The notes beneath the pieces were generated by a model. That model was not told where the DNA came from, did no database searches, and worked only from the letters and a program-made list of their open reading frames with translations. DNA of 64,000 bases from Pseudomonas sp. Os17 (GTDB lineage Bacteria; Pseudomonadota; Gammaproteobacteria; Pseudomonadales; Pseudomonadaceae): positions 2,731,501 through 2,795,500 of the forward strand of contig NZ_AP014627.1 in the NCBI RefSeq assembly GCF_001547895.1, given 5' to 3'. Shown here piece by piece: positions 8,488-19,474 of the stretch. The position numbers and the translations under genes were made by a program. How positions within the stretch are numbered: position 1 is the first letter of the stretch; each line of letters starts with the position of its first letter.

Positions 8488-8895
8488 ATGAACTTGAAAT
8501 TTCATGCCAACACCTACAGTGCCTATACCGAGGACGACGTGCAGATCCTGGGTTTTGCCGACGATGGGCAGCAGCCCGAGCACTACCTGCTGTTGCAGCG
8601 TGCCGAATGCTTCGACGAGCAGGATCGGCAACTGGGCATGGACACCTATTACGTCGAGCTGGGCGGGCAGGGCGTGGCCGGCTATGGCGGCATCGAGCAG
8701 CTGCAATTGGCCCCGGGGCGCTTGACCCTGCAGTTCTCCAGCACCCTGGACTGGTGCCGGGGCCTGCCCGGCCTGGACATCAGCTGGGACGCCGGGCTGG
8801 CCAGCGTCGAGGAGGTCCGGGCGGCGCTCGGCGAAATGCTGCTCGGCACCGACACGCGCATTCAGCTGCAGCCCGGGCCGGGGGCGCCGCAGTGA
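8488..8895 (+). CDS. Imm10-like immunity protein
   Basis: A 135-residue acidic protein starting MNLKFHANTYSAYTEDDVQI. The segments YLLLQRA, LGMDTYYVELGGQGVAGYGGIE and LDISWDAGLASVEEVR resemble the Imm10 family of polymorphic-toxin immunity proteins, as I recognise it from sequence pattern. An in-frame upstream start exists at 8419, but 8488 sits at the family N-terminus, with AGGGAACAAGGA upstream. Immunity proteins neutralise a cognate toxin, yet no toxin gene lies within several kilobases, so this would be an orphan. It is paired with the DUF4265 gene and framed by direct repeats. Confidence 0.72.
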   Translation: MNLKFHANTYSAYTEDDVQILGFADDGQQPEHYLLLQRAECFDEQDRQLGMDTYYVELGGQGVAGYGGIEQLQLAPGRLTLQFSSTLDWCRGLPGLDISWDAGLASVEEVRAALGEMLLGTDTRIQLQPGPGAPQ

Positions 8896-8930
8896 TTGCC
8901 AAGGCGCGGCAATTCTGCGAAAAAGCGCGC
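8894..8930 (+). repeat. Direct repeat, right copy (flanks DUF4265/Imm10 pair)
   Basis: Partner of 7939-7975, with a start-to-start distance of 955 bp. In this copy GGCGCG and CGCGCC flank the core and could also pair as a hairpin. The copy begins at the Imm10 stop codon. Confidence 0.85.
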
Positions 8931-8971
8931 CGCAGTCCCGTGTCGGGGCAATGTTTGAACGGGAGTGAAGC

Positions 8972-9310
8972 ATGAGTGACCAATTACAGGTGATCGATAT
9001 CCAGCTGGGCGACGGCAAGGCGGTGGTCAAGGGGGCCCTGATCACCACCCAGTACCGGGGCTTTCTGGAGGACGGCAGCAGCTTCGATTCCTCCTACGAT
9101 CGCGGCAAGCCGTTCCAGTGCGTGATCGGCACCGGGCGGGTGATCAAGGGGTGGGACCAGGGCCTGATGGGCATGCAGGTGGGCGGCAAGCGCAAGCTGC
9201 TGGTGCCGGCGCACCTGGGGTACGGCGAGCGCAGCATGGGCTCGATCCCGCCCAACTCGAACCTGATCTTCGAGATCGAGTTGCTCGAAGTGCTGACCCG
9301 TGACGACTGA
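8972..9310 (+). CDS. FKBP-type peptidyl-prolyl cis-trans isomerase
   Basis: A compact 112-residue single-domain FKBP with no signal peptide, so cytoplasmic. The motif order is standard: TTQYRGFLEDGSSFDSSYDR, then FQCVIGTGRVIKGWDQGLMGM containing the active-site Val-Ile and Trp, then KLLVPAHLGYGERSMGSIPPNSNLIF (Tyr, Ile, Phe pocket) and a closing IELLEV. It catalyses proline isomerisation during folding and resembles the small FKBPs common in proteobacteria. It overlaps the downstream Nudix gene by 11 bp, implying co-translation. Confidence 0.94.
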   Translation: MSDQLQVIDIQLGDGKAVVKGALITTQYRGFLEDGSSFDSSYDRGKPFQCVIGTGRVIKGWDQGLMGMQVGGKRKLLVPAHLGYGERSMGSIPPNSNLIFEIELLEVLTRDD

Positions 9311-9758
9311 GGGGCCGGCGCACACCTCAGCCGCACCCTCGACACCCGCCAACAAGGCTTGCCCGGTGCTGCTGCGCTACACCACCGAGCTTGAGGTCTT
9401 GGCCTTTCGCCATCCGCTGGCCGGCCTGCAACTGGTCAAGGGCACGGTGGAGGCGGGAGAGTCGACGGCCGCTGCGGCGGTCCGCGAGCTGGCGGAAGAA
9501 GCGGGCGTCGAGGCCGAGGAAAGCCGTTTTCTCGGCCTCTGGCACTCGGGGTTTGCCGGCCAGGTGTGGGCTTTCCATGAGTGCCGGGTGCCGGCGCCGC
9601 TGCCCGAGAGCTGGACTCACTTCACCGCGGATGACGGCGGCCATCACTTCGAATTCTTCTGGCACGCCCTGGCCAGCCCGCCGTCGGCCCAATGGCACCC
9701 GCTGTTCCAGGCGGCCCTGGTGTTTTTGCGCGAGCGCCTGCTCGACGCCGATGCCTAG
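9300..9758 (+). CDS. Nudix hydrolase
   Basis: A 152-residue protein with a complete Nudix box (GX5EX7REUXEEXGU) at about residues 43-65; it begins GTVEAGE and ends RELAEEAGV. Nudix enzymes hydrolyse nucleoside diphosphates linked to another moiety, using divalent metal held by the box glutamates. The substrate cannot be told from sequence. The first 20 residues ([20 protein letters not shown]) look unstructured. The start overlaps the end of the FKBP gene by 11 bp, so expression is probably coupled, but a functional tie between the two is not established. Confidence 0.9.
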   Translation: MTTEGPAHTSAAPSTPANKACPVLLRYTTELEVLAFRHPLAGLQLVKGTVEAGESTAAAAVRELAEEAGVEAEESRFLGLWHSGFAGQVWAFHECRVPAPLPESWTHFTADDGGHHFEFFWHALASPPSAQWHPLFQAALVFLRERLLDADA

Positions 9759-9774
9759 GCCGGGTTGGCGGGTA

Positions 9775-10797
9775 TCACTGCCCCAGGCGGTACTGGTTGT
9801 TGCCGCTGCGCTTGGCTTCGTACATCGCCAGGTCGGCGATGTGCAGCAACTGGTCCATGCGCCCGGCATGGTCGGGAAACACCGCCACCCCCAGGCTGCT
9901 GCCGATGCTGTGGCGCTGGCTGTCCACCTCCACCGGGGGCGATAGCTGGCTGAAGATCTTTTCGCCGATGCGCCGGGCTTCTTCCGTCAGGTCGAGCCCC
10001 GGGGACAGTCCCTCCAGAATCACCACGAATTCGTCACCGCCGATCCGCGCCACGGTGTCGCTGCTGCGCAGGATGCCTTGCAGGCGCTGGGCCGTGGCGC
10101 TCAGCACCCGGTCCCCGGCGGCGTGGCCGTACTGGTCGTTGATGGCCTTGAAGCCGTTGAGGTCGACGAACACCAGGGCCACCCGGGTCTGATTGTGCCG
10201 CGCCTGCTCCAGGGCCCGGGACAGGCGCTGTTCCAGCATCAGGCGGTTGGGCAGGCCGGTCAGCGGATCGAAGTGGGCCAGTTGCTGCAACTGGCTGGTG
10301 GAGACTTTTTCATCGGTGATGTCGCGCACCACGCCGAGCATCTTGATGGTGGTGTCGTGCACGTTCTTCACCACGTTGCCGGTCTCGCGCAGCCAGTGGA
10401 TGCTGCCGTCGGGCCACACCACGCGGTATTCCTCGTCATGGTTCTCGCCGGTTTCCAGGCAGCGCAATTCGCCGGCGCGCACCCGTTCCCGGTCCTCGGG
10501 GTGCACACAGGAGCAGAACAGTTCGTAGGAGGGCACCACTTCGCCGACCTTGAAGCCGAACATGCCGTAGATGGCTTCCGACCAGTACAGGCGCTGGGTG
10601 TCGACTTCCCAGTCCCAGGTGCCGATGCGTGCGAAGTACTGGCTGCGCTTGAAGCGCTCGGCATCGTCGGGCAGGCCCTCGACCCGTTGGCGATAGGCCC
10701 GCAACTGGGCCTGGGCGCGGCGCTCACGGCGCAGCAACCACAGCGTCAGCAGGGCCAGCAACAGGGTCAGGCACAGCAGGGACCAGACAGCAATCAT
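9775..10797 (-). CDS. Membrane-anchored PAS-GGDEF diguanylate cyclase
   Basis: A 340-residue protein with an N-terminal membrane helix (about 2-22), a PAS domain of the PAS_3 type (about 50-165, including WSEAIYGMFGF and VVRDITDEK), and a GGDEF domain (about 175-335). The catalytic motif is intact (ARIGGDEFVV), and an RSSD inhibitory I-site lies five residues before it. It should make c-di-GMP from two GTP under product inhibition, with the PAS domain sensing an unknown cue. It is monocistronic. The only neighbours are a Nudix gene and a decayed cation-efflux gene. Confidence 0.93.
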   Translation of the reverse strand: MIAVWSLLCLTLLLALLTLWLLRRERRAQAQLRAYRQRVEGLPDDAERFKRSQYFARIGTWDWEVDTQRLYWSEAIYGMFGFKVGEVVPSYELFCSCVHPEDRERVRAGELRCLETGENHDEEYRVVWPDGSIHWLRETGNVVKNVHDTTIKMLGVVRDITDEKVSTSQLQQLAHFDPLTGLPNRLMLEQRLSRALEQARHNQTRVALVFVDLNGFKAINDQYGHAAGDRVLSATAQRLQGILRSSDTVARIGGDEFVVILEGLSPGLDLTEEARRIGEKIFSQLSPPVEVDSQRHSIGSSLGVAVFPDHAGRMDQLLHIADLAMYEAKRSGNNQYRLGQ

Positions 10798-10941
10798 GAG
10801 ATTCTGGACAGCATGGAAGGGGGAGTCCTGAGGGTTGATGGCACGGGGCTATGTTAATCCACGCTATCGGCTGCAGAGCAGTTTTTTCTGTGGCGTCCGC
10901 TCATGCGGCGGCTGCCGGGGGGGGCAACCCTGGGGATTGCT

Positions 10942-11160
10942 GGCGAGTCGCTGGTGCGGCTGTTGCAGCCCACCACGGTGGCCTTTGCCGAGGCCCTGAC
11001 CTCGGTGCTGGCCATTGTCGCGCTGCTGGGCGGGCGCTACCGGGGCTGGGTCTGGCTCGACCCGGTGATGGGAAGGGTCGGCGCGCTGCTGATTGCCCGC
11101 AGGTCCCATGCGCTGATCAACTCCAGCGCGGCGGTGTTGCTCGACACCCGTGATGACCGC
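10942..11160 (+). pseudogene. Remnant of a DmeF-like cation diffusion facilitator gene
   Basis: One frame here encodes ESLVRLLQPTTVAFAEALTS, continuing LAIVALLGGRYRGWVWLDPV and MGRVGALLIARRSHAL. This resembles the middle of DmeF-type Co/Ni efflux proteins. The early part (RLLQPTTVAFAEA) seems joined directly to the later transmembrane part (ALTSVLAIVALL), as if about 60-80 residues were deleted between them. The His-rich N-terminus and the C-terminal domain are missing, and there is no plausible start. The remnant lies between two minus-strand genes. The surrounding 10798-11232 holds nothing else recognised. Identification is from memory of family motifs. Confidence 0.62.
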
Positions 11161-11232
11161 CTGGCCGCGGTGCCCGGGCTGGCGCACTTGCCCTTCGAAC
11201 TGCGCAGCCTCCGAGGCCGCTGGCCGGGCGCC

Positions 11233-11862
11233 TCAGCGGTACAGTTCCAGCACCGAATACACCAGCCCCACCACGGCCACCGCCAGCAGCATCAGGCTCG
11301 ACAGGCCGGTCACCTGGCGCTTGTACTTGAGTGAGAACCCCTGGCGCGCCATCAGGATATAGGCCCCCAGCACGGCAAAGTCGATCACCACCCAGACCAG
11401 CGTCAGCAGCAGCGCGCTGCGCTCGAAGGAGCGACTGACCTGGATGAACTGGGGGAAGAACGAGACAAAGAAAATGATGTCCTTGGGGTTGCTGATGCCC
11501 AGCAGGAACCCATTGGCCAGGCCGCGCCGGCCCGGGGTGGTCGGCGCTGTGGCCGCTGCAGTTTGCGGGCCTGCGGCCTCCCGCAGGCCTTGCAACGCCA
11601 GCCAGCCGATAAAGCCGCAACCCAGCAGGCTGAACCCGCTGATCAGGCGCGGATCCAGCGCCAGGCCGGTGGTCAGCATCAGCACCGCCAGCAGCGCCAG
11701 GAGCAATGAGGCGGCATGGGTGCCCAGGGCGGTGAGCAGCGCCTGGCGCGGTCCGGCATGCAGGCTGGTGGTGACAATCAGCGCCACCACCGGTCCCGGG
11801 GTGGCCACCAGCATCAGCACGCTGAGGGCATAGGCCAACAATAACGACAGGTTAAGATCCAC
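11233..11862 (-). CDS. LysE/RhtB-family amino-acid exporter
   Basis: A 209-residue inner-membrane protein with about six hydrophobic segments. The family signature LMLVATPGPVVALIVTTSL lies near the N-terminus, and GISNPKDIIFFVSFFPQFI sits near residue 120. LysE/RhtB proteins export amino acids or related compounds by proton antiport. The start is taken as GTG at 11862 because it gives the usual N-terminus (VDLNLSLLLAYALSVL) and length; no in-frame ATG fits. It diverges from a LysR-type gene at 11977, the classic argO/argP-like layout, so that regulator probably controls it. Substrate unknown. Confidence 0.9.
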   Translation of the reverse strand: MDLNLSLLLAYALSVLMLVATPGPVVALIVTTSLHAGPRQALLTALGTHAASLLLALLAVLMLTTGLALDPRLISGFSLLGCGFIGWLALQGLREAAGPQTAAATAPTTPGRRGLANGFLLGISNPKDIIFFVSFFPQFIQVSRSFERSALLLTLVWVVIDFAVLGAYILMARQGFSLKYKRQVTGLSSLMLLAVAVVGLVYSVLELYR

Positions 11863-11976
11863 GGTGCAGGCCTCCTGCTCTATTCGAGAGCGCGCAGCTT
11901 GGCGCCTTTGCCCGGCGTTGAAAAACGCAAAAAGCTGTGAGCTACTATGATTTTTTATCATCATGAGTGCCTGTCG

Positions 11977-12936
11977 ATGGTCGAGCCCCTGCCGCCGCTC
12001 TACGCCTTGCGTGCCTTTGAAGTGGCCGCCCGTTCCTGCTCCTTCACCCGTGCCGCCGAGGCGCTGTCCCTGACCCAGAGCGCCATCAGCCGGCATATCC
12101 GTACCCTGGAAAGCCAGTTCGGTTGCCGTCTGTTCCAGCGCCACGGCCCGCGGCTGCAGCTCACCGAGGCCGGGGAGCGCCTGGCCCGGGAGCTCAAGGT
12201 CGGTTTCCGGATCATCGAGGATGCCTGCCTGCCGCTGCGGGCCAGCCGCGGCCAGTTGCGTCTCAAGGCGCCCTCGACCCTGACCATGCGCTGGCTGCTG
12301 CGGGTTCTGCAGACGCTCAAGGGCGAGCAGCCGGAGCTGGCGGTGCAACTGGCCAGTGTGTGGATGGATTTCGATCACGTGGACTTCTACGCCGAGCCCT
12401 ACGACTGCGCGATTCTGCTGGGCAACGGCCACTTCGGCGACGGGGTCGAGGCCTGCAAGCTGTTCGATGAGTGGCTGATTCCCATCGGCCCGCCGCAGGC
12501 TGCGGACGGCGCGCCCTGGCCCCTCGAGCGGCTCAGGGACGCGGAGCTGATCCACCCGTCGGCGGACCGCCGCGACTGGCGCCGCTGGCTGCAGGCCCAG
12601 GCGCTTGAGGAGCGGGCACTGCTGGAGCCGCTGCGGCTGGAGCGCGGCACGGTCTTCGACACCCTGGACCAGGCGATCAGCGCCGCCATGGCCGGGCACG
12701 GTCTGTCGATCGGTGACCTGCACCTGGTGGCGCAGGACATACGCGGCGGTCGGATCAGCCTGCCGTTCCCCAGCGCGGTGGCGTCAGGAGACGGCTACTA
12801 CCTGGTGTGGCTGCGCGACAGCCCGAGCCAGGAGCGCATTGCCCGGTTGCGCACATTCCTGCTGAGCCAGGTCACGGATATCAGCGATCTAGGCGTGCAC
12901 TACCGGGCCCCGGGCAGCGCTGACCGGCCGGCATGA
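11977..12936 (+). CDS. LysR-family regulator (GcvA-like)
   Basis: A 319-residue protein starting MVEPLPPLYALRAFEVAARS, with a helix-turn-helix LSLTQSAISRHIRTLESQFG typical of the GcvA/TrpI subgroup, followed by a substrate-binding domain. The ATG at 11977 was chosen over 11947 because it sits at the family N-terminus. It diverges from the LysE-type exporter across 114 bp and most likely regulates that gene. Its 3' end meets the convergent DUF1543 gene after 2 bp. The ligand cannot be read from sequence. Confidence 0.9.
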   Translation: MVEPLPPLYALRAFEVAARSCSFTRAAEALSLTQSAISRHIRTLESQFGCRLFQRHGPRLQLTEAGERLARELKVGFRIIEDACLPLRASRGQLRLKAPSTLTMRWLLRVLQTLKGEQPELAVQLASVWMDFDHVDFYAEPYDCAILLGNGHFGDGVEACKLFDEWLIPIGPPQAADGAPWPLERLRDAELIHPSADRRDWRRWLQAQALEERALLEPLRLERGTVFDTLDQAISAAMAGHGLSIGDLHLVAQDIRGGRISLPFPSAVASGDGYYLVWLRDSPSQERIARLRTFLLSQVTDISDLGVHYRAPGSADRPA

Positions 12937-12938
12937 CG

Positions 12939-13433
12939 TCAGTTGAGGATGATGTAGTCGTTGCGTTGTTCGATGCCCTGGTGCGGCCCTGGCACCAGGT
13001 GCACATAGCGCCCTTGCAGCAGGTCGATCGGCAGGCAGTCGTCGACGTCGAGCAGGGCGTCGGTGTGGGATTTGTGCCAGTGGGCCAGCATCTGCCGCTT
13101 GCCCTTGGCCTTGGCTTCGGTCTTGTCTCTGGCCACCACCAGCAGGTAGCGGTGGGCCTCGCCGAAGGTTGCCGCCTCGTAGCCGCCCAGGTTGAGGAAG
13201 TACAGGCGCGGCGCGCCCGGCCCGGGGGCCAGGGGGCTGAACTCGACCTTGTATTCCTCGACGCCGTCGACCTGCATCCACGAATCGATATGCAGGCCCG
13301 CCGGGCTGCCGAACCAGGCCTCGCGCAGTTGCGCGTAGGCCGACTCAAGGCGGTCGGCGACCACGAATTGGACGTCGTGGACTTCGATTGTCGCTTTGGG
13401 GTGCTTGCCCCCGAGCATCACCACAAACAGCAT
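12939..13433 (-). CDS. DUF1543 domain-containing protein
   Basis: A 164-residue soluble protein beginning MLFVVMLGGKHPKATIEVHD, the conserved opening of DUF1543. Two similar halves follow: one around YFLNLGGYEAATFGEAHRYL and one ending QGIEQRNDYIILN. The family has no established function. The start at 13433 has AAGGA close upstream; an in-frame extension to 13475 is not needed. It is likely monocistronic, or co-transcribed with the upstream P450 gene at 13484 on the same strand (50-bp gap). Confidence 0.88.
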   Translation of the reverse strand: MLFVVMLGGKHPKATIEVHDVQFVVADRLESAYAQLREAWFGSPAGLHIDSWMQVDGVEEYKVEFSPLAPGPGAPRLYFLNLGGYEAATFGEAHRYLLVVARDKTEAKAKGKRQMLAHWHKSHTDALLDVDDCLPIDLLQGRYVHLVPGPHQGIEQRNDYIILN

Positions 13434-13483
13434 GATCCTTCCTTTTTCCAATAGCGGCGTCGGCAGAGGGGGCACTTTTTACC

Positions 13484-14650
13484 TCAAGCGTCCGCTGGCT
13501 GCCAGTCCATTGGCCGGCTGCCCGGTGCGTCGCTGAACTGGGGCAGGCGGCCATTGACCGAGGCCCGGTACTGCCACTGCAGGGCCAGCGCGTCCAGGCC
13601 CGGTGGTTGCAGCAGGGTGCGCAGCAGGCTGTGGACGATGTTCAAGGCCAGGTCCCGCCCCGGGCAGCGGTGGGCACCGGCGCCAAAGCTGAAGCCCTGC
13701 CGCGCCGGATCGCTGCCGGTGATCGCGCACAAGGCCGGGTCGTGATTGGCCGCGGCCAGCAGCACCAGCACGCTATCCCCGGCTTGCAGGTCGACACCGT
13801 GCAGGGTGCAAGGCTCGGCCACGAAGCGGCGGGTGTTCTGCACCGGCGGGTCCAGGCGCTGCAGTTGCAGCAGCCAGTCCTGCAACTGCCGGGGGTCGTG
13901 CTGCAGGCGCCGGGCCAGGGCCGGGTCCGCCAGCAAGGCCAGCAGGCTGTTGCCGAGCAGCCCGGCGCAGGCGTCGTGGGTTTGCGCCAGCAGGCCCACC
14001 AGGTTGGCCTGCAGGTCCTCGGGGGCCAGCCCGTTGCTGCGCTCAAGGATCGTTCTCAGCAGCGGGCCGGGTTGCGGGTTGTCGAGCACGGCCTGCATCT
14101 GTCGGAGCAAGGCTTGCGCCGCCGAGTCGGCAGCCTGCAACTGTGGTTCCGTGCTCAGGGGCGAGAAGCAGGCGACGAACTCGCCGGTGCGTCGGGCCAG
14201 TTCTTCGCATTGCGCGGCGGGCACCCCCAGCAGGGCTGCCAGCAGGGCCACCGGCAGGCACCACTGCCAGCGTTGCAGGTCGGCGGCGCACTGCGGGGCG
14301 CGAAGGGCCGGGCGCCATCGGGCCAGCCAGGGCATCAGGTCGATCCCGCCCAGTGCCTGCAGCCCAGGGGCCATGGCCTGTCGCGGACAGCCGTGGCGCG
14401 GGCCGTCGTTCATGCGCATCAGGCGGGCAAACACTTGCCCTGCGGGCCGTCCGGCGATGGCCCGGGGCACCGGCTCCTGCAGCGGCCGGACCCGGCAGGC
14501 CGGGTGGTTGAGCACCGCGGCGACCGCCGCGGCACTGCTGGCCACCCACAGTCCGAGGGCCGAATCGTAGGTCAGGCCGCCCCGGGCACGCAGGCGGGCG
14601 TAGTAAAAGTCGTAGGGGTCGAAATGGGTAGCGGCGCTGATCGGGTCCAT
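13484..14650 (-). CDS. Cytochrome P450 with altered ExxR motif
   Basis: A 388-residue soluble bacterial P450. The heme-thiolate loop is intact near residue 330 (FSFGAGAHRCPG, with Cys as fifth ligand). The I-helix oxygen-activation region reads LLAQTHDACAGLLGN, a variant seen in some bacterial P450s that have QT-x-(D/E)-A in place of AG-x-(D/E)-T. The K-helix ExxR, nearly invariant in P450s, reads QLQR here before LDPPVQNTRRF; the Gln codon is CAA. The enzyme may have changed stability or activity. It diverges from an ArsR-type regulator at 14732. No ferredoxin or reductase gene is adjacent. The substrate is unknown. Confidence 0.9.
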   Translation of the reverse strand: MDPISAATHFDPYDFYYARLRARGGLTYDSALGLWVASSAAAVAAVLNHPACRVRPLQEPVPRAIAGRPAGQVFARLMRMNDGPRHGCPRQAMAPGLQALGGIDLMPWLARWRPALRAPQCAADLQRWQWCLPVALLAALLGVPAAQCEELARRTGEFVACFSPLSTEPQLQAADSAAQALLRQMQAVLDNPQPGPLLRTILERSNGLAPEDLQANLVGLLAQTHDACAGLLGNSLLALLADPALARRLQHDPRQLQDWLLQLQRLDPPVQNTRRFVAEPCTLHGVDLQAGDSVLVLLAAANHDPALCAITGSDPARQGFSFGAGAHRCPGRDLALNIVHSLLRTLLQPPGLDALALQWQYRASVNGRLPQFSDAPGSRPMDWQPADA

Positions 14651-14731
14651 GATTTTTCTCTTTGTTGGGCAGATATCCAGGTTGCTACTATCCTCTGCCT
14701 TTCGAAGACACGATTCGTCATGGAGCGAAAT

Positions 14732-15481
14732 ATGAATGTAGTGCAGAACGACCTTGGGCTATCCAACGTGGCGGCGGCCATCGCCGAGCCGGCCCGGACC
14801 CGGATGCTCTGTGCCCTGATGGACGGCCACGCCCGCACCAGCACCGAACTGGCGGCGATCGCCCAGGTCAGTACCTCCACCGCCAGCGCCCACCTGGCCA
14901 AGCTCAAGGACGCCGGTTTGCTGCGGGTGCAGGTCCAGGGGCGGCACCGTTACTACGACCTCGGCGATCCCCTGGTGGCCCAGGCCCTGGAGGCGCTGAT
15001 GGTGATCGGCCAGGGCAGTACCTTCACCCCACGCACCCCGGACCGCCTGCAGTTCGCCCGCACCTGCTACGACCACCTGGCGGGCACCCTGGGGGTGCAG
15101 CTGCACGACCGGATGCTCGAAGCCGGCTGGTTGCTGGCGGCCGGGGAGGGCGAGGAGTACCAGGTCAGCGACAGCGGCGTCGAGTTCTTCCGCGGCCTGG
15201 GCATCGAGGTGGCCGAGCTTCGCGCCCTGCGTCGGCGCGTTGCCTGCTCGTGCCTGGACTGGAGCATGCGCCGTCCGCACCTGGGGGGCGCCCTGGGCGC
15301 TGCCGTGCTGCGGGTATTGCTGGAGCGCAAATGGCTGATCCGCGACCTGGACAGCCGTGCCTTGACCCTGACCGGCACCGGCGGGCGCTACATCAGCAAG
15401 CGTTTTGGCATGCCGCTGATCCAGCCGTCGCGGCCACTGTCGGCCTCGGCCAGCCGGGAGCTGCAGCAACTGGGGGGCTGA
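14732..15481 (+). CDS. ArsR-family transcriptional regulator
   Basis: A 249-residue protein with an N-terminal winged helix (about 10-85: AAIAEPARTRMLCALMDG, then VSTSTASAHLAKLKDAGLL) and a C-terminal domain carrying CSCLDWSMRRPHLGGALGAA. The latter is a recurring pattern in longer ArsR proteins that do not have classic metal-binding Cys sites. The ATG at 14732 has GGAG six bases upstream, better than the ATG at 14720. It diverges from the P450 gene across 81 bp and probably represses it, and itself, until an inducer binds. Confidence 0.9.
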   Translation: MNVVQNDLGLSNVAAAIAEPARTRMLCALMDGHARTSTELAAIAQVSTSTASAHLAKLKDAGLLRVQVQGRHRYYDLGDPLVAQALEALMVIGQGSTFTPRTPDRLQFARTCYDHLAGTLGVQLHDRMLEAGWLLAAGEGEEYQVSDSGVEFFRGLGIEVAELRALRRRVACSCLDWSMRRPHLGGALGAAVLRVLLERKWLIRDLDSRALTLTGTGGRYISKRFGMPLIQPSRPLSASASRELQQLGG

Positions 15482-15492
15482 GCCCCATGAGG

Positions 15493-15525
15493 ATGCGGCG
15501 GCCGGGGCTCGCCCGGGCGCCGCAT
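15493..15525. terminator. Strong hairpin between convergent genes
   Basis: A 33-bp inverted repeat with arms ATGCGGCG and CGCCGCAT, extended by further GC pairs, fills most of the 51-bp gap between the convergent arsR-type and hybrid-kinase genes. There is no clear T-run, so bidirectional termination is an inference. Confidence 0.5.
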
Positions 15526-15532
15526 GGGCCGT

Positions 15533-19135
<3,603 letters not shown>

Positions 19136-19474
19136 CGGGGCTCCTGATCGAGGAACGGCACAAGGGTGGATCGAAGAGGGAAGCGGCAGGCTGCGTCATC
19201 AGCCGGACAACAGCTGAGCGCCAATGCTGGACGTAAATATAGATCAAGGAACGGCGGCAAACGCGGCTATTTTCCCGGGTTGCGCAGGCTCGGGCAAGCG
19301 CGCTGATACGGGCGGACCGAAGGTCTGGTCGGCGCCTTGACCGGCTTGCGGTTAGCGATACGCTTGTTGCTATCCGTACGTTTCCCGTGTGCAGGCCGTC
19401 GGTTGGCCTGAATGGTGCCGGCGGCCGCACCATCGGCAGCCCCCCGGTCGTCGCCGCTGAGCCTGGAGCCGCGC

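Noticed and set aside
11947..11976. Upstream start of the LysR (GcvA-like) gene
   Set aside because: It adds ten residues (MIFYHHECLS) that overlap the likely operator region; 11977 fits the family start.
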